Shown in pieces: positions 9,961 through 20,573 of a DNA stretch of 64,000 bases (position 1 is its first letter; every line of letters starts with the position of its first letter). The notes below the pieces were generated by a model. It was given only the letters and a program-made list of their open reading frames with translations. It had not been told where the DNA came from and searched no databases. Where the stretch lies: NCBI RefSeq assembly GCF_027359395.1, contig NZ_CP114778.1:682001-746000 (forward strand), read 5' to 3'. This DNA is from Prochlorococcus marinus str. MIT 1013. GTDB taxonomy: Bacteria > Cyanobacteriota > Cyanobacteriia > PCC-6307 > Cyanobiaceae. The position numbers and the translations under genes were made by a program.

Positions 9961-12593
9961 TTTTTTGACGTTGATTCAGTATTTATTGATTCCTTAGTTG
10001 TAAATGATTCTTTTTCTTCATAATCATTAATTTGTTCTGGAGGAACTAAAACAACCTCCGACAATTTATCTCCATTATCAAGCTTCTGAATCCTTACCCC
10101 AGTTGCAGCTCTAGATTGTTGAGAGATCTTATCCGCACTAGTCCTAACAATTACTCCTCTTTCACTAACTAATAATAATTCTTCTCCTTTACCTAAAACT
10201 CTTAAACCTACAAGTTCATCTCCATCTTTTCTGAATTTTATTGCTCTTAATCCCATTCCTGCTCTTTTTTGCAGACGAAATTGAGTCACAGGGACTCTTT
10301 TCCCTAGTCCGCTTCCAGAGGCAACAAGTACCCAAGGGCCTTCAGATTGTGATGATTCATCCTTTAGTTCTTCTTCTTCACTTTTATCAACATGATCAGC
10401 TAACTCATTAGATAAAACATCCATACTTACTAAAGAATCTCCCAACTTCAGATTCATTGACTTAACTCCTCTTGCTGATCTGCCTAAAGGGCGTAATTCT
10501 GAATCATTTAATCTAAAATGAATTGTCATTCCATTTTTGGAACCAATCAAAACGCTATCTCCAGACTCAGCCAATCGAACCCAAGTCAAAGCATCTCCAT
10601 CCTCTAAACCTATTGCAATTAGTCCATTTGCTCTAATCTTGCTGAAAGCTGAAAGAGGTGTTCTTTTTATATATCCCCCCCTAGTAAGCATCAATAAATA
10701 GTTTTCATCATCAAAAGAACTCACAGAAAGCAATGAAGTGATAGCTTCTTCCCGTGGTATAGGAAGCAATTGAACAATAGGAGTACCTTTTGCAGTTCTA
10801 CTACATTGCGGAACTCTATACGCAGGTAGAGCATAAGCAACTCCTCTATCACTAAAAAGGAGGAGGCTATCATGGTCTTTACAGCTAATAAATTTTTTCA
10901 CCTCCTCCTCTCCTTGGCTTCGCGTTCCAGCTTTACCTCTAGTACCTCGACTTGTTGCTTCAAATTCATTAACAGGCATCCTTTTCAAATACCCTGTCTC
11001 AGTCAACAAAACAACTGATCTTTCGTTTGCAATTAAATCAATATCCTCAAGGCCCCCTCCAAGATCAAGAATTTCTGTTCTTCTTGGGGTATTATATTTA
11101 TCTTTTATTTCATTCAATTCTATTTTTGTTATTTCAAATACTCTTTCTTTCTTATTTAAAATATCTTTTAAATCTATTATTTTTTCAACCAACTCCTCAT
11201 GTTCAAGTCTTATCTTATCTGCCTCTAAAGCGGTAAGTCTTCTTAACTGCATCTGCAAAATAGCGTCAGACTGAATACCTGTTAAGCCATGCAGTTCTTG
11301 TAATTTACTTTTAGCAGTAGCAGAGTCAGAGGCTGATCTTATAAGACTAATTATTTCATCTAGCTGATCTAAAGCTAATAATAACCCTAATAAAATATGA
11401 TCCCTACTTTCTGCCTTCTTTAATAGATATTTAGTCCTTTTTTGGATAGTTTCTACTCTGAAATCTAAAAATACTTTCAACATCTTTCTAAGTGACAATG
11501 TAACAGGCTCACCATCAACTAATGCAAGCATATTTGCACTGAAATTAGTCTGTAAAGGAGTAAGTTTGAATAAATTATTTAAAACAACTTGAGGATAAGA
11601 ATCTCTTCTTAATTCAACAACAATTCTCATTCCATCTCTATCACTTTCATCTCTTATATCTGCAATGCCTTCAAGTTTTTTGTCGTTGACCATATCAGCA
11701 ATTCGTTCTATTAACGCTGCTTTATTTGTTTGATAAGGAAGTGCAGTAATTATAACTGCATCCCTATCTGGTCTCCCAGGATTCTCAATAGTTTCTATTT
11801 CAGCAACTCCACGCATTGTTATTGAACCTCTACCAGAAAGATATGTTTCCTTAATTCCACTTCTACCAAGTATCTGACCGCCAGTTGGAAAATCTGGACC
11901 TTTGATTATATTCATCAACTCTATTTCTTCTAACTCAGGATTAGCTATTAAAGCCATCAAGCCATCAATCAATTCGACCAGATTATGTGGAGGTATGTTA
12001 GTTGCCATACCTACAGCTATTCCAGACGAACCATTTAATAACAATTGAGGAATTCTTGCCGGCAATACTGTTGGTTCTTGTACAGATCCATCAAAGTTAT
12101 CGGCGAAATCAACTGTTTCTGATTCAATATCTTCCAGCAAACTATCAGTGGTTAAAGATTGCAATCTGGATTCTGTATATCTCATTGCAGCAGGAGGATC
12201 ATTATCAACTGATCCAAAATTCCCATGCCCATCAATTAGAGGCATTTGCATAGAAAAATCTTGTGCCATTCTGACCAAAGCGTCATAAACGGCGGTATCA
12301 CCATGGGGATGGAATTTACCTAAAACTTCTCCAACAACACGTGCACATTTTCTATATGGTCTATCACTAGTCAGCCCTAGTTCATACATCGCGTAAAGAA
12401 TCCTACGATGAACTGGCTTAAGTCCATCTCTCGAATCAGGTAGAGCTCTCCCAACAATTACACTCATCGCGTATTCCAAATAGGAACGCGACATTTCGTT
12501 TCTTAAGTCAGTCTGGATGATCCGATCGTCGGATTCCCCGGGACCAGTACTATTAGGTCCCAATGGATCAGCCATATAAAAGGGTTTTACCAA
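9957..12593 (-). CDS. gyrA: DNA gyrase / topoisomerase IV subunit A
   Basis: 878 aa type IIA topoisomerase A subunit, which cuts and rejoins DNA. The breakage-reunion domain is clear: [21 protein letters not shown], then [16 protein letters not shown] and the active-site Tyr region [11 protein letters not shown] (about residue 128). The C-terminal beta-pinwheel repeats follow from about 520. At the place of the gyrase box the sequence reads SRGTRGKAG rather than the canonical QRRGG(R/K)G, so gyrase versus topo IV rests on cyanobacterial custom. An internal ATG at residue 7 (MADPLGPN) is an alternative start. It overlaps crtL. Confidence 0.92.
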   Translation of the reverse strand: MVKPFYMADPLGPNSTGPGESDDRIIQTDLRNEMSRSYLEYAMSVIVGRALPDSRDGLKPVHRRILYAMYELGLTSDRPYRKCARVVGEVLGKFHPHGDTAVYDALVRMAQDFSMQMPLIDGHGNFGSVDNDPPAAMRYTESRLQSLTTDSLLEDIESETVDFADNFDGSVQEPTVLPARIPQLLLNGSSGIAVGMATNIPPHNLVELIDGLMALIANPELEEIELMNIIKGPDFPTGGQILGRSGIKETYLSGRGSITMRGVAEIETIENPGRPDRDAVIITALPYQTNKAALIERIADMVNDKKLEGIADIRDESDRDGMRIVVELRRDSYPQVVLNNLFKLTPLQTNFSANMLALVDGEPVTLSLRKMLKVFLDFRVETIQKRTKYLLKKAESRDHILLGLLLALDQLDEIISLIRSASDSATAKSKLQELHGLTGIQSDAILQMQLRRLTALEADKIRLEHEELVEKIIDLKDILNKKERVFEITKIELNEIKDKYNTPRRTEILDLGGGLEDIDLIANERSVVLLTETGYLKRMPVNEFEATSRGTRGKAGTRSQGEEEVKKFISCKDHDSLLLFSDRGVAYALPAYRVPQCSRTAKGTPIVQLLPIPREEAITSLLSVSSFDDENYLLMLTRGGYIKRTPLSAFSKIRANGLIAIGLEDGDALTWVRLAESGDSVLIGSKNGMTIHFRLNDSELRPLGRSARGVKSMNLKLGDSLVSMDVLSNELADHVDKSEEEELKDESSQSEGPWVLVASGSGLGKRVPVTQFRLQKRAGMGLRAIKFRKDGDELVGLRVLGKGEELLLVSERGVIVRTSADKISQQSRAATGVRIQKLDNGDKLSEVVLVPPEQINDYEEKESFTTKESINTESTSKN

Positions 12594-12829
12594 TTATAAG
12601 AACATCTGAGCATTAATAAACCTTTTAAAGTAAATACCCATATATCTGAAAGTAAATCACCTCTGACAAAATCAACTATTACAAAAACATGGTATAAATT
12701 TCTCTCAAAGCATTCATAAATCATCTAATTAATCTGAAAAAATAAGAAAAATCTTGATTATCTATTCCCAACATTTGAACAATTTGGCACTTCAGTTGGT
12801 AGTTTGACGAGAACTTACAAAATTTAGGT

Positions 12830-13993
12830 GTGAATATTCAACTAGGACGCACCAAAACTGTTCGAAGAGCCTACGGAATCGATGAAATTGCATTGGTCCC
12901 AGGAGGAAGAACAGTTGACCCTGAAATCACAAAAACCCATTGGGAAATCGGCGGAATCAAAAGAGATATTCCCATAATTGCAAGTGCTATGGATGGCGTT
13001 GTCGATGTAAACATGGCAGTTTCCCTCTCAAAGTTAGGAGCACTAGGAGTTTTAAATCTAGAAGGAGTTCAAACTAGATATGAAGATCCAGAAACAGTTC
13101 TAAGCCAAATCCGATCAACTGGAAATGAAGAATTTGTTCCTTTAATGCAGAAAATTTATAAACAACCGATAAAAGAAGAATTAATTTTAAAAAGAATTCA
13201 AGAAATAAAAAAAAGTGGTGGTATTGCTGCTGTCAGCGGGACACCAATAGCTGCAATCAAGTATAAACATTTAATCAAAGACTCAGGAGCAGACTTATTT
13301 TTTCTTCAGGCAACAGTAGTTTCTACAGAACATCTTGGTAAAGAAGGAAGTCAAAATCTGGACCTTTATAATCTCTGCGAAACCATTGGCATACCAGTTG
13401 CCGTTGGTAATTGTGTTACTTACGAGGTTTCTCTCAATCTAATGAGAGCTGGCGCTGCAGCAGTAATGGTTGGTATCGGGCCTGGAGCAGCATGTACCTC
13501 AAGAGGTGTATTAGGAGTTGGTATTCCTCAAGCAACTGCTATTTCTGATTGTTCTGCGGCAAGGGATGATTTTCAAAAAGAAAGCGGTAAATATGTTCCC
13601 ATTATCGCTGATGGTGGAATTATCACTGGTGGGGATATATGCAAATGCATAGCTTGTGGTGCCGACTCAGTCATGATTGGATCCCCAATTGCAAGATCCA
13701 AGGAAGCGCCTGGGAAAGGTTTTCATTGGGGAATGGCAACTCCAAGTCCAGTTCTACCAAGAGGTACAAGGATTAAAGTTGGAACGACAGGAAGTTTAAA
13801 AAGCATTCTTTCTGGTCCTGCAATTCTTGATGATGGAACCCACAATTTATTAGGAGCAATCAAAACCTCCATGGGAACTTTAGGAGCAACGAATATTAAA
13901 GAAATGCAGAAAGTTGAAGTTGTTATTGCACCTTCTTTGTTAACAGAAGGAAAGGTTTACCAAAAAGCTCAACAACTTGGAATGGGGAAATAA
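12830..13993 (+). CDS. guaB: IMP dehydrogenase family protein (GuaB, no CBS domains)
   Basis: 387 aa with a GTG start. It oxidises IMP to XMP, the entry to GMP synthesis. The barrel carries MDGVVDVNMAVSLSKLGALGV and the catalytic loop VGIGPGAACTSRGVLGVG, with the active-site Cys at about residue 222, then PIIADGGIITGGDICKCIACGADSVMIGSP. CBS domains are absent, so it is the short 'IMPDH-related' form usual in marine picocyanobacteria. About 236 bp separate it from the divergent gyrA. Confidence 0.93.
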   Translation: MNIQLGRTKTVRRAYGIDEIALVPGGRTVDPEITKTHWEIGGIKRDIPIIASAMDGVVDVNMAVSLSKLGALGVLNLEGVQTRYEDPETVLSQIRSTGNEEFVPLMQKIYKQPIKEELILKRIQEIKKSGGIAAVSGTPIAAIKYKHLIKDSGADLFFLQATVVSTEHLGKEGSQNLDLYNLCETIGIPVAVGNCVTYEVSLNLMRAGAAAVMVGIGPGAACTSRGVLGVGIPQATAISDCSAARDDFQKESGKYVPIIADGGIITGGDICKCIACGADSVMIGSPIARSKEAPGKGFHWGMATPSPVLPRGTRIKVGTTGSLKSILSGPAILDDGTHNLLGAIKTSMGTLGATNIKEMQKVEVVIAPSLLTEGKVYQKAQQLGMGK

Positions 13994-14040
13994 AGCTACC
14001 GAAAGATTTCATAATTAAATACAACGGCTAGAGTTAAGTA

Positions 14041-14100
14041 GTGAGAGCCTTTGCTCTCACACTCCTCACACACCAAAATGCCCGATTAGTTCGGGTTTTT
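14041..14100 (+). ncRNA. yfr1: Small regulatory RNA Yfr1
   Basis: A perfect 8-bp stem with a 4-nt loop (14041-14060) is followed by the unpaired 11-mer ACTCCTCACAC (14061-14071) and a Rho-independent hairpin with a T-run (14081-14100). This order, this 11-mer and the position between guaB and trxA match Yfr1, a small RNA conserved across cyanobacteria and known to pair through that 11-mer with outer-membrane porin mRNAs. The 5' end is estimated from the stem. Confidence 0.9.
14081..14100 (+). terminator. Rho-independent terminator of Yfr1
   Basis: CCCGA-TTAGT-TCGGG stem-loop followed by five T. It forms the 3' hairpin of Yfr1 and may also stop guaB transcripts. Confidence 0.85.
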
Positions 14101-14209
14101 CTTATTCAAAAAACACACATCAATATTCAAACTTCGTTTAAAAATGGCAGCAAAACTTTTTATAGGCAAAATACAATTGTTATGATTTAGTTCTTAAGAC
14201 TCCAAAGGT

Positions 14210-14533
14210 ATGTCCACAGCTTCTGCAGTAACTGATTCCTCTTTCGAACAAGAAGTCCTCCAGAGCGACGTGCCTGTTTTGGTTGATTTTTGGGCCCCTT
14301 GGTGCGGACCTTGCAGAATGGTTGCACCAATTGTTGAAGAAATCTCTAAAGATTTCGAAGGCAAAATAAAAGTTTTTAAATTAAACACTGATGAGAATCC
14401 CAATGTTGCTAGTCAATATGGGATCAGAAGTATTCCGACTTTAATGATTTTCAAAGGAGGTCAGAAAGTAGATACTGTTGTTGGAGCAGTTCCTAAAGCA
14501 ACACTCTCTGGAACAATCTCCAAACATCTTTAA
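14210..14533 (+). CDS. trxA: Thioredoxin
   Basis: A 107-aa m-type thioredoxin with the active site [10 protein letters not shown] (Cys at about residues 33 and 36) and the cis-Pro stretch [14 protein letters not shown]. It reduces disulfides in the cytosol and is fed by thioredoxin reductases. ATG start and length are normal. It lies downstream of Yfr1 on the same strand and carries about 110 bp of its own leader. Confidence 0.96.
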   Translation: MSTASAVTDSSFEQEVLQSDVPVLVDFWAPWCGPCRMVAPIVEEISKDFEGKIKVFKLNTDENPNVASQYGIRSIPTLMIFKGGQKVDTVVGAVPKATLSGTISKHL

Positions 14534-14594
14534 AGTCTAATTATAGAATTTAGATTTTTCAAAGCCCTATGCAAATGATTCAAAGGTAAATATT

Positions 14595-15224
14595 TTGGCA
14601 AAAATTGGATTAATAGATTATGGAATGGGTAATCTTTTTTCCGTTCAACAAGCCTTTAAAAGGCTTAATCAACCTTTAGATATAATTTGTGATATCAAAA
14701 CACTACGGACTTGCGATGCTTTAATTCTTCCCGGTGTTGGTGCTTTTGATCCCGCAATGATGAATTTAAGAAAAACCGAATTAATACCTTCAATAATTGA
14801 ATGGATAAATAACGGCAAACCACTTCTTGGGATTTGTTTAGGATTGCAGCTTTTATTCGAGACTAGTGATGAGGGGACTTCAGAAGGTTTAGGAGTTATC
14901 AAAGGTCATATTCACAGATTACCTCAAGAAAAAAATGAAAGAATCCCTCATATAGGTTGGTCTCCAATCTATAAAACAAACGAATGTCCTATTCTAAAAA
15001 ATTATCCTGATTCTAATTGGATGTATTTCGTCCATTCATACTCAGCATGTCCATTAGAACAAGAAAACATCGTAGCTACAACAAAATTTGGTAAAAAGGA
15101 TGTTACATCTATTGTTTGGCACAAAAACACTGGAGCCTGCCAGTTTCATCCTGAGAAATCAGGAGTTGCAGGACAAAAACTTATTTTAAATTGGATTAAT
15201 TGGTTAAAAAAAACTAAATTTTAG
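14595..15224 (+). CDS. hisH: Imidazole glycerol phosphate synthase subunit HisH
   Basis: A 209-aa class I glutamine amidotransferase, which feeds ammonia to HisF in histidine synthesis. The nucleophile is in PLLGICLGLQLLFETS (Cys about residue 80) and the His/Glu pair is in CQFHPEKSG near residue 185. FVHSY is also present. TTG start; the following rsmD gene begins 2 bp after its stop, so the two are co-transcribed. Confidence 0.95.
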   Translation: MAKIGLIDYGMGNLFSVQQAFKRLNQPLDIICDIKTLRTCDALILPGVGAFDPAMMNLRKTELIPSIIEWINNGKPLLGICLGLQLLFETSDEGTSEGLGVIKGHIHRLPQEKNERIPHIGWSPIYKTNECPILKNYPDSNWMYFVHSYSACPLEQENIVATTKFGKKDVTSIVWHKNTGACQFHPEKSGVAGQKLILNWINWLKKTKF

Positions 15225-15225
15225 T

Positions 15226-15861
15226 TTGAAAGGGAAACTGAAACTTATTTCTGGGAAAAGGATAGAAAGTCCTTTAAACCAAAAGACAAGACCAACCTCC
15301 TCAAAGGTAAGAGAGGCACTAATCAATATTCTTGGGAACGAGCTCAAAGGAGCAAGTTGGCTAGATCTTTGTAGTGGAAGTGGATCAATGGCATGTGAGG
15401 CTCTTCAAAGAGGAGTGAAAAGGGTTCTTGCAATTGAAAAGCAAAGGGAAGCAGTAAAAATATGCAAAAAAAACCTTATAGATGTCTCAAAAACCATGAG
15501 TCATTCAATACATATTGAAGTCATATGTAGTGAATTGATCTCATCTCTCAAAAAGGGTCCAAAAAACAAAACAATTGAATTAATTAAAGATTACGAAAGA
15601 CCTGATCAAAAATTTGATTTTGTTTTTCTTGACCCTCCATACGAATCAGGATTATATGAACTTTCTCAAGAACTTTTATTGTCTAAACAATGGATTAAAA
15701 AATCATCTACTTTGATATGCGAATGCTCGTCAAAATCAATGCCAAGAATACATAATGGTTGGCAATTAAAAAAAAAGAAATTTTATGGAAACACCTCTCT
15801 TATTTTTCTTATTCCCAATCAGGCATTGAACTGCTTCGACGATACTGATTCCACGCACTAA
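15226..15861 (+). CDS. rsmD: 16S rRNA (guanine966-N2)-methyltransferase
   Basis: A 211-aa SAM-dependent methyltransferase. The N-terminal [15 protein letters not shown], the SAM-binding stretch [16 protein letters not shown] (about residues 44-59) and the catalytic [13 protein letters not shown] (about 137-149) are those of RsmD. TTG start directly after hisH. Its last 53 bp overlap the 3' end of petG on the opposite strand. Confidence 0.93.
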
Positions 15862-15928
15862 CAAAAAGTCCTAATAATGTTATTGGAACCAATCCAAGAA
15901 CAATCCCACATAGCAGAGGCTCAATCAT
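15809..15928 (-). CDS. petG: Cytochrome b6f complex subunit PetG
   Basis: A 39-aa protein, read by hand on the minus strand: it begins [20 protein letters not shown], has one transmembrane helix and ends in a polar tail [10 protein letters not shown]. This is the typical PetG sequence, a small subunit needed for assembly of the b6f complex in the thylakoid. ATG at 15928-15926, stop TAA at 15811-15809. It converges with and overlaps rsmD. The cytM gene diverges from it, placing two photosynthetic/respiratory electron-transport genes back to back. Confidence 0.93.
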
Positions 15929-15984
15929 TTGCTCGCTTTTTTCATGATTACTAGTAACAATTCTTTCATGTCAGAGAGGTTTTA

Positions 15985-16374
15985 GTGAATACTCCGTCAT
16001 CAAAAGCATTAATTAACAAGGACCAAAAGATTAGCTCTTGGCGAATATTCTTATTATCTGCTGCCACTCTTGCCTTACTTATCCTTTTTTGGAGAATTGG
16101 AGATTTTAAGCAAGATCCTTTCATAACTCAAACTTTGTCTATTCAAGGTGAAGCTTTATCAGGAAGCAAATTATTCAAAATAAATTGTGTCGGTTGCCAT
16201 GGGATTTCAGCTCAAGGTTTTGTAGGACCCGACCTCCACGAAGCGACTCAAGAGATGAGTGATAAAAAGATTATTAATCAAGTTATTCGAGGATTGACTC
16301 CTCCAATGCCAAGTTTTGAAATTGAACCTCAATCAATGGCTGATCTATTGGCATATATGCATTCACTCAATTAA
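15985..16374 (+). CDS. cytM: Membrane-anchored c-type cytochrome (cytochrome cM)
   Basis: 129 aa with a GTG start. An uncleaved N-terminal helix (about residues 19-38) is followed by one haem domain: the CXXCH motif NCVGCHGISAQGFVGPDL (about 69-86) and a likely Met axial ligand in TPPMPSFEI (about 107-115). Size and anchor fit cyanobacterial cytochrome cM rather than soluble c6. Its electron partner is unsettled in the literature. It diverges from petG and is followed after 2 bp by the RNA methylase gene. Confidence 0.85.
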   Translation: MNTPSSKALINKDQKISSWRIFLLSAATLALLILFWRIGDFKQDPFITQTLSIQGEALSGSKLFKINCVGCHGISAQGFVGPDLHEATQEMSDKKIINQVIRGLTPPMPSFEIEPQSMADLLAYMHSLN

Positions 16375-16376
16375 TA

Positions 16377-17123
16377 GTGGCAATTAAAAAAACTCTAAAA
16401 GTAGTACTTGTAGAACCATCAGGGCCAATTAATGTTGGGAGCGTTGCAAGGCTCTGTGAAAACTTTAGTGTTCACGAATTAAGACTAGTTTCTCCTAAAT
16501 GCAATTATTTAGATCAAGAAGCGAAAAAGATGTCTGTAAGAGGACTGAAGATATTAGAAAAAGCAAAAGTTTATAAGGATCTAAATTCAGCACTTTCGGA
16601 CTGCTCAAGAATTATTGCTACTTGTGGGAGAAAAGAACATGGCGAGATTCCGCTTTACTCAAATAAAGAGGCTTTGAGCTGGGCTCTTAAATCAGAAAGA
16701 GATGAGAAAATAGCTTTGGTTTTCGGAAGAGAAGACAGAGGTTTGTCTAACGAAGAACTTCTAAAAGCAAATAAAGTGATTAGTCTTAATACAAGTGAAA
16801 ATTATCCATCATTAAATCTTTCACATGCAGTAGCAATTGTTCTTCATCAATTCAATCAATTGAATGAGCTTAATTTATTAAAACACCATACAAAAATGAG
16901 CTATCCTGCAAATTTAATTAAATTAGAAGATTGTATTAATGATGCAGGTAGTCTTTTACTTGATATTGGTTTCTTGATGAAACATACCTATAAAGCTAAA
17001 ATGACGAAAATCAAACAATTGCTCTTACGAGGTGAGATAAAAGATGATGAAGTTGCACTGATTAGAGGAATAATCAGCCAAGCAAGATGGAAAATTAAAA
17101 ATAAAAATGATTCATCAAAGTAA
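16377..17123 (+). CDS. SpoU/TrmJ-type RNA 2'-O-methyltransferase
   Basis: 248 aa with a GTG start. SPOUT signatures are present: VLVEPSGPINVGSVARLCENF at the N-terminus, then ALVFGREDRGLSNEEL (about residues 117-132) and ENYPSLNLSHAVAIVLHQF. These match the TrmJ group, which methylates position 32 of tRNAs in E. coli; the exact target here is not proven. It starts 2 bp after cytM. Confidence 0.85.
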   Translation: MAIKKTLKVVLVEPSGPINVGSVARLCENFSVHELRLVSPKCNYLDQEAKKMSVRGLKILEKAKVYKDLNSALSDCSRIIATCGRKEHGEIPLYSNKEALSWALKSERDEKIALVFGREDRGLSNEELLKANKVISLNTSENYPSLNLSHAVAIVLHQFNQLNELNLLKHHTKMSYPANLIKLEDCINDAGSLLLDIGFLMKHTYKAKMTKIKQLLLRGEIKDDEVALIRGIISQARWKIKNKNDSSK

Positions 17124-17136
17124 CAAGCTACAATAA

Positions 17137-18234
17137 TTGCAAAGGTTTATATTCTTTCATTTCAAAGTGAAAAATCACCTCAAGGTAATAACGAATATAT
17201 TTCTAACAAGCATAGCCTTATCAGTTTTACTTGGAAGTTTTCTAAGAATTGTTGGTCCCATTAATCAAAGCTATAAAATAAATAAGAAAATTAATATAAC
17301 AGGTAAATCTAGTAGGTCATTAAAAAATGAATTACGAATTAAAAAATCCAAATTATCATCATTTTACAATGATAATTTAGAAGATTTTGAAAAACTAGAA
17401 ATATTAATTAATAAATGGGAAAACCTTATAATAAAAAATCCAGATTTAGATGTTAGTGCTTTTTTCATATCATTAGATAATAAATTCTATGCAGAAATAA
17501 AACCTGATGTAATGCTATCTGCAGCAAGCAGTATTAAGGTACCAATTCTGATTATTTTACTTACAATGCTAGATAGAGAAGAAATAGTCTGGAATGAAAA
17601 TTTGATACTTACAGAAGATGTAATCGGTAGTGGTTCAGGCTGGATGGCATACCAAAATATAGGTGAAGGTTTCCCTGTTTATGAAGTAGCCACAGAAATG
17701 ATCAGAGTTAGTGATAATACAGCAACTAATTTACTAATAAAACGATTGGGAGGGATCAAAGTAGTTAATCAAAGATTCAAAGAAATTGGCCTAAAAAATA
17801 CACAAATAAATAATTATCTTCCTGATCTAGATGGAACAAATCTTACATCAACTAAAGATCTATCTTTAGCAATGGCTCTTGTTGATAATGGTTATCTACT
17901 TAATGTTAGTTCCAGAGATATTTTTAGAAAAATAATGAGCAAATCAAAAACTAATACATTAATACCTTCAGGAATTTTAAGAGGTCTTGGTAAACAATCT
18001 AAAGACACTGACTATCATCTTTCATTAAAAGGTTATTTAGTTCACAATAAAACTGGTGATATAGGAATCTCATATTCAGATACTGCTTTAATTCAAACTC
18101 CTCATAACTCAAGGGCATTCGCAAGTTTTATAGTAAAAGGTCCATTTAACGATCCCCGATCAACTGAGTTGATAAGAAATTTATCGGCCGAATTAGTCCC
18201 TTTTCTTAATCAAGATGAAAAATCAAGTAATTAA
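17137..18234 (+). CDS. Class A beta-lactamase-fold serine hydrolase
   Basis: 365 aa with a probable TTG start, an N-terminal membrane anchor (about residues 15-37) and a penicillin-binding/beta-lactamase fold. The three active-site motifs are visible: SSIK (in SAASSIKVPILIILL, about 130), SDN (in IRVSDNTATNLLI, about 190) and KTG (in VHNKTGDIGISY, about 308). The Glu166 region is not obvious. Such proteins are common in cyanobacteria; a role in peptidoglycan turnover is more likely than resistance, but this is inference. Confidence 0.8.
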   Translation: MQRFIFFHFKVKNHLKVITNIFLTSIALSVLLGSFLRIVGPINQSYKINKKINITGKSSRSLKNELRIKKSKLSSFYNDNLEDFEKLEILINKWENLIIKNPDLDVSAFFISLDNKFYAEIKPDVMLSAASSIKVPILIILLTMLDREEIVWNENLILTEDVIGSGSGWMAYQNIGEGFPVYEVATEMIRVSDNTATNLLIKRLGGIKVVNQRFKEIGLKNTQINNYLPDLDGTNLTSTKDLSLAMALVDNGYLLNVSSRDIFRKIMSKSKTNTLIPSGILRGLGKQSKDTDYHLSLKGYLVHNKTGDIGISYSDTALIQTPHNSRAFASFIVKGPFNDPRSTELIRNLSAELVPFLNQDEKSSN

Positions 18235-18352
18235 AATTAGATTTTTTACTAACTTAAAAAAACATTTTGCTTTTCATTATCATTTTTTTTTTGGACTTTA
18301 TCAATCTAAAGTGGCCTGCTTATGAAACAATCTTGTTACCAGTACTAAGAAA

Positions 18353-19441
18353 GTGAGTTCAACTAGAAAACGCAGAGTTTTTCCATTCACTTCAGTGATT
18401 GGACAAGAGGAAATGAAGCTAGCGCTTCTTTTAAATGTTATTGACCCAAGAATTGGTGGAGTAATGATAATGGGTGATAGAGGTACTGGGAAATCCACAA
18501 CAATAAGAGCACTTGCAGATCTATTACCTGCAATAGAAGTCGTTGAAGGAGATCCCTATAACAGCTCTCTTGATGATCCAGACCTTCAAAGCAATGATGT
18601 CCGGGAGAAAATAGACAGTGGTAGTGACATACAAAAAGGTGAGAAACAGGTCCCAATGATTGATCTACCCTTAGGTGCCACTGAGGATAGACTTTGTGGA
18701 ACTATTGATATTGAAAAGGCTCTTAGTGAGGGTGTTAGAGCTTTTGAGCCAGGATTGCTAGCCAAAGCGAACAGAGGGTTACTTTACGTTGATGAAGTTA
18801 ATTTGCTAGATGATCACCTTGTTGATGTGCTTTTAGACTCTGCTGCATCAGGCTGGAATACAGTGGAACGTGAAGGGATTTCGGTCCGACATCCTGCAAG
18901 GTTTGTACTTATTGGTTCAGGAAACCCTGAGGAAGGAGAATTAAGGCCTCAGTTACTTGATCGTTTTGGGATGAGTGTAGAAGTGAGAACCGTAAGGGAA
19001 GCAAAACTTCGCGTTCAAGTTGTTGATCAACGCACAGCCTTTGATAATGATCCTGAATCTTTTAGCGATTCGGTTCAAGCTAATCAAGACTCTCTTCAAC
19101 AAAAAGTTGTTGATGCTCAAAATTTACTTAATGAGGTTTCTATCGATGAAGATCTCAGACTAAGGATTTCAGCAGTTTGTGGTGAACTTGATGTCGATGG
19201 ACTTAGAGGAGATATTGTGACAAATAGAGCTTCTAGAGCCCTTGCTGCCTTTGAAGGAAGAAAAGAAGTAACTGAAGAAGATATTGCTCGTGTCGTGTCG
19301 ACATCTTTAAGACATAGACTTCGAAAAGATCCTCTTGAACAAGTTGATTCTGGAGACAGAGTAATAAAAGCTTTTTGCAAAGTATTTGAAAAAAATGAAC
19401 CTAATGATGTATCTGAATTTGAACTAGCTACAACAAACTAA
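18353..19441 (+). CDS. chlI: Magnesium chelatase ATPase subunit I
   Basis: 362 aa with a GTG start. An AAA+ ATPase that with ChlD and ChlH inserts Mg2+ into protoporphyrin IX, the first step committed to chlorophyll. Walker A is [17 protein letters not shown] (about residues 39-55) and Walker B is [20 protein letters not shown] (about 143-162). [19 protein letters not shown] and [15 protein letters not shown] are further family marks. ruvC starts at the base after the stop codon, so the genes are likely co-transcribed. Confidence 0.96.
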   Translation: MSSTRKRRVFPFTSVIGQEEMKLALLLNVIDPRIGGVMIMGDRGTGKSTTIRALADLLPAIEVVEGDPYNSSLDDPDLQSNDVREKIDSGSDIQKGEKQVPMIDLPLGATEDRLCGTIDIEKALSEGVRAFEPGLLAKANRGLLYVDEVNLLDDHLVDVLLDSAASGWNTVEREGISVRHPARFVLIGSGNPEEGELRPQLLDRFGMSVEVRTVREAKLRVQVVDQRTAFDNDPESFSDSVQANQDSLQQKVVDAQNLLNEVSIDEDLRLRISAVCGELDVDGLRGDIVTNRASRALAAFEGRKEVTEEDIARVVSTSLRHRLRKDPLEQVDSGDRVIKAFCKVFEKNEPNDVSEFELATTN

Positions 19442-19906
19442 GTGAGAATAATAGGAATAGATCCAGGTCTAGCAAGAGTAGGTTATGGAATCATTGATCA
19501 AATAGAAGGAAAGAAAATAATGCTTGATTGCGGAATTATAGAAACAAAGTCAACGCAAAAAGAAGAAAAAAGACTTGTAGAAATTTCAAATGATTTAAGT
19601 TCAATAATAAACAAATGGAATCCAAATTCTGCAGCAGTTGAAAAGTTTTTTTTCTACCGCTCTAGCACAACAATTAGTGTTGTACAGGCTCGCGGAGTGA
19701 TAATGATGACTTTAGGAAAGCACAATCTTCCGATTCAAGAATTTCCACCAATGCAAATCAAACTTGCTATCACTGGTTATGGTCATTCAGATAAAGATGA
19801 GGTGTTAAATTCTGTCATGCATGAACTAAGTTTAAGTTCACCGCCAAAGCCAGATGATGCAGCCGATGCACTAGCTATTGCACTTACTGGAATCTATCTT
19901 AAATAA
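19442..19906 (+). CDS. ruvC: Crossover junction endodeoxyribonuclease RuvC
   Basis: 154 aa with a GTG start. It resolves Holliday junctions together with RuvAB. Catalytic acidic residues are visible in [16 protein letters not shown] (Asp7), [12 protein letters not shown] (Glu about 66) and [13 protein letters not shown] (about 138-150). It begins right after the chlI stop codon with no gap. Confidence 0.95.
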   Translation: MRIIGIDPGLARVGYGIIDQIEGKKIMLDCGIIETKSTQKEEKRLVEISNDLSSIINKWNPNSAAVEKFFFYRSSTTISVVQARGVIMMTLGKHNLPIQEFPPMQIKLAITGYGHSDKDEVLNSVMHELSLSSPPKPDDAADALAIALTGIYLK

Positions 19907-19934
19907 TTAAATCTATAGTTAAAATATATTATTT

Positions 19935-20531
19935 ATGAAAAGTATATATGATGATATTAAATCAAGAAAGAAAATTAAAAGAAAAGAATATAATTTAATC
20001 CGTAATTCTAATTCATCTTTAATACATGAGAAAATAAAGCTGAGTGTCAAATCAACATTAAATGTACTTTTAAATAAATATCATGTTGAAGGAAAATATA
20101 TAGGTATTTATTGGCCATTAAAATATGAAGTGGATATAAGATTTATTAAAGACATTAATAATCTAAAAGTTGCTTTACCTTTGAGTTCTAAAACCAAAGG
20201 TATAAGCTATCATCATTGGTCAAATAATCCACTCGAGAGAGATTCAAACAATATTCCTGCACCAATAGGAGAAAATACTATTCAACCTAATGATATTTCT
20301 ATCCTATTTGTACCTGCAATAGCTATAGATCAAGAAGGATATAGATTAGGTTACGGGGGAGGATACTTTGATCGTCTTCGGCAAAGAGATTTGTGGTTTT
20401 CAATACCATCATTTGTAGTCATCAGTAATAATTGCATATCTAAAAAACTTTTGCCTAGAGACAGATGGGATGTTCCATTTAATGGTTGGATTAGCGAAAA
20501 AGGTCTACATCAAATTGAAGCAACTAAATAA
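19935..20531 (+). CDS. 5-formyltetrahydrofolate cyclo-ligase
   Basis: 198 aa. It converts 5-formyl-THF to methenyl-THF with ATP. The family's KRKEYNLIRNS start, the IGIYWPLKYEVDIR stretch (about 56-69) and the C-terminal nucleotide-binding motif GYRLGYGGGYFDRL (about residues 135-148) are present. It follows ruvC by about 28 bp on the same strand. Confidence 0.92.
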   Translation: MKSIYDDIKSRKKIKRKEYNLIRNSNSSLIHEKIKLSVKSTLNVLLNKYHVEGKYIGIYWPLKYEVDIRFIKDINNLKVALPLSSKTKGISYHHWSNNPLERDSNNIPAPIGENTIQPNDISILFVPAIAIDQEGYRLGYGGGYFDRLRQRDLWFSIPSFVVISNNCISKKLLPRDRWDVPFNGWISEKGLHQIEATK

Positions 20532-20573
20532 TTAGTTAGGCTTTAGGATGTATAAATTGATTAAACTAATGAG

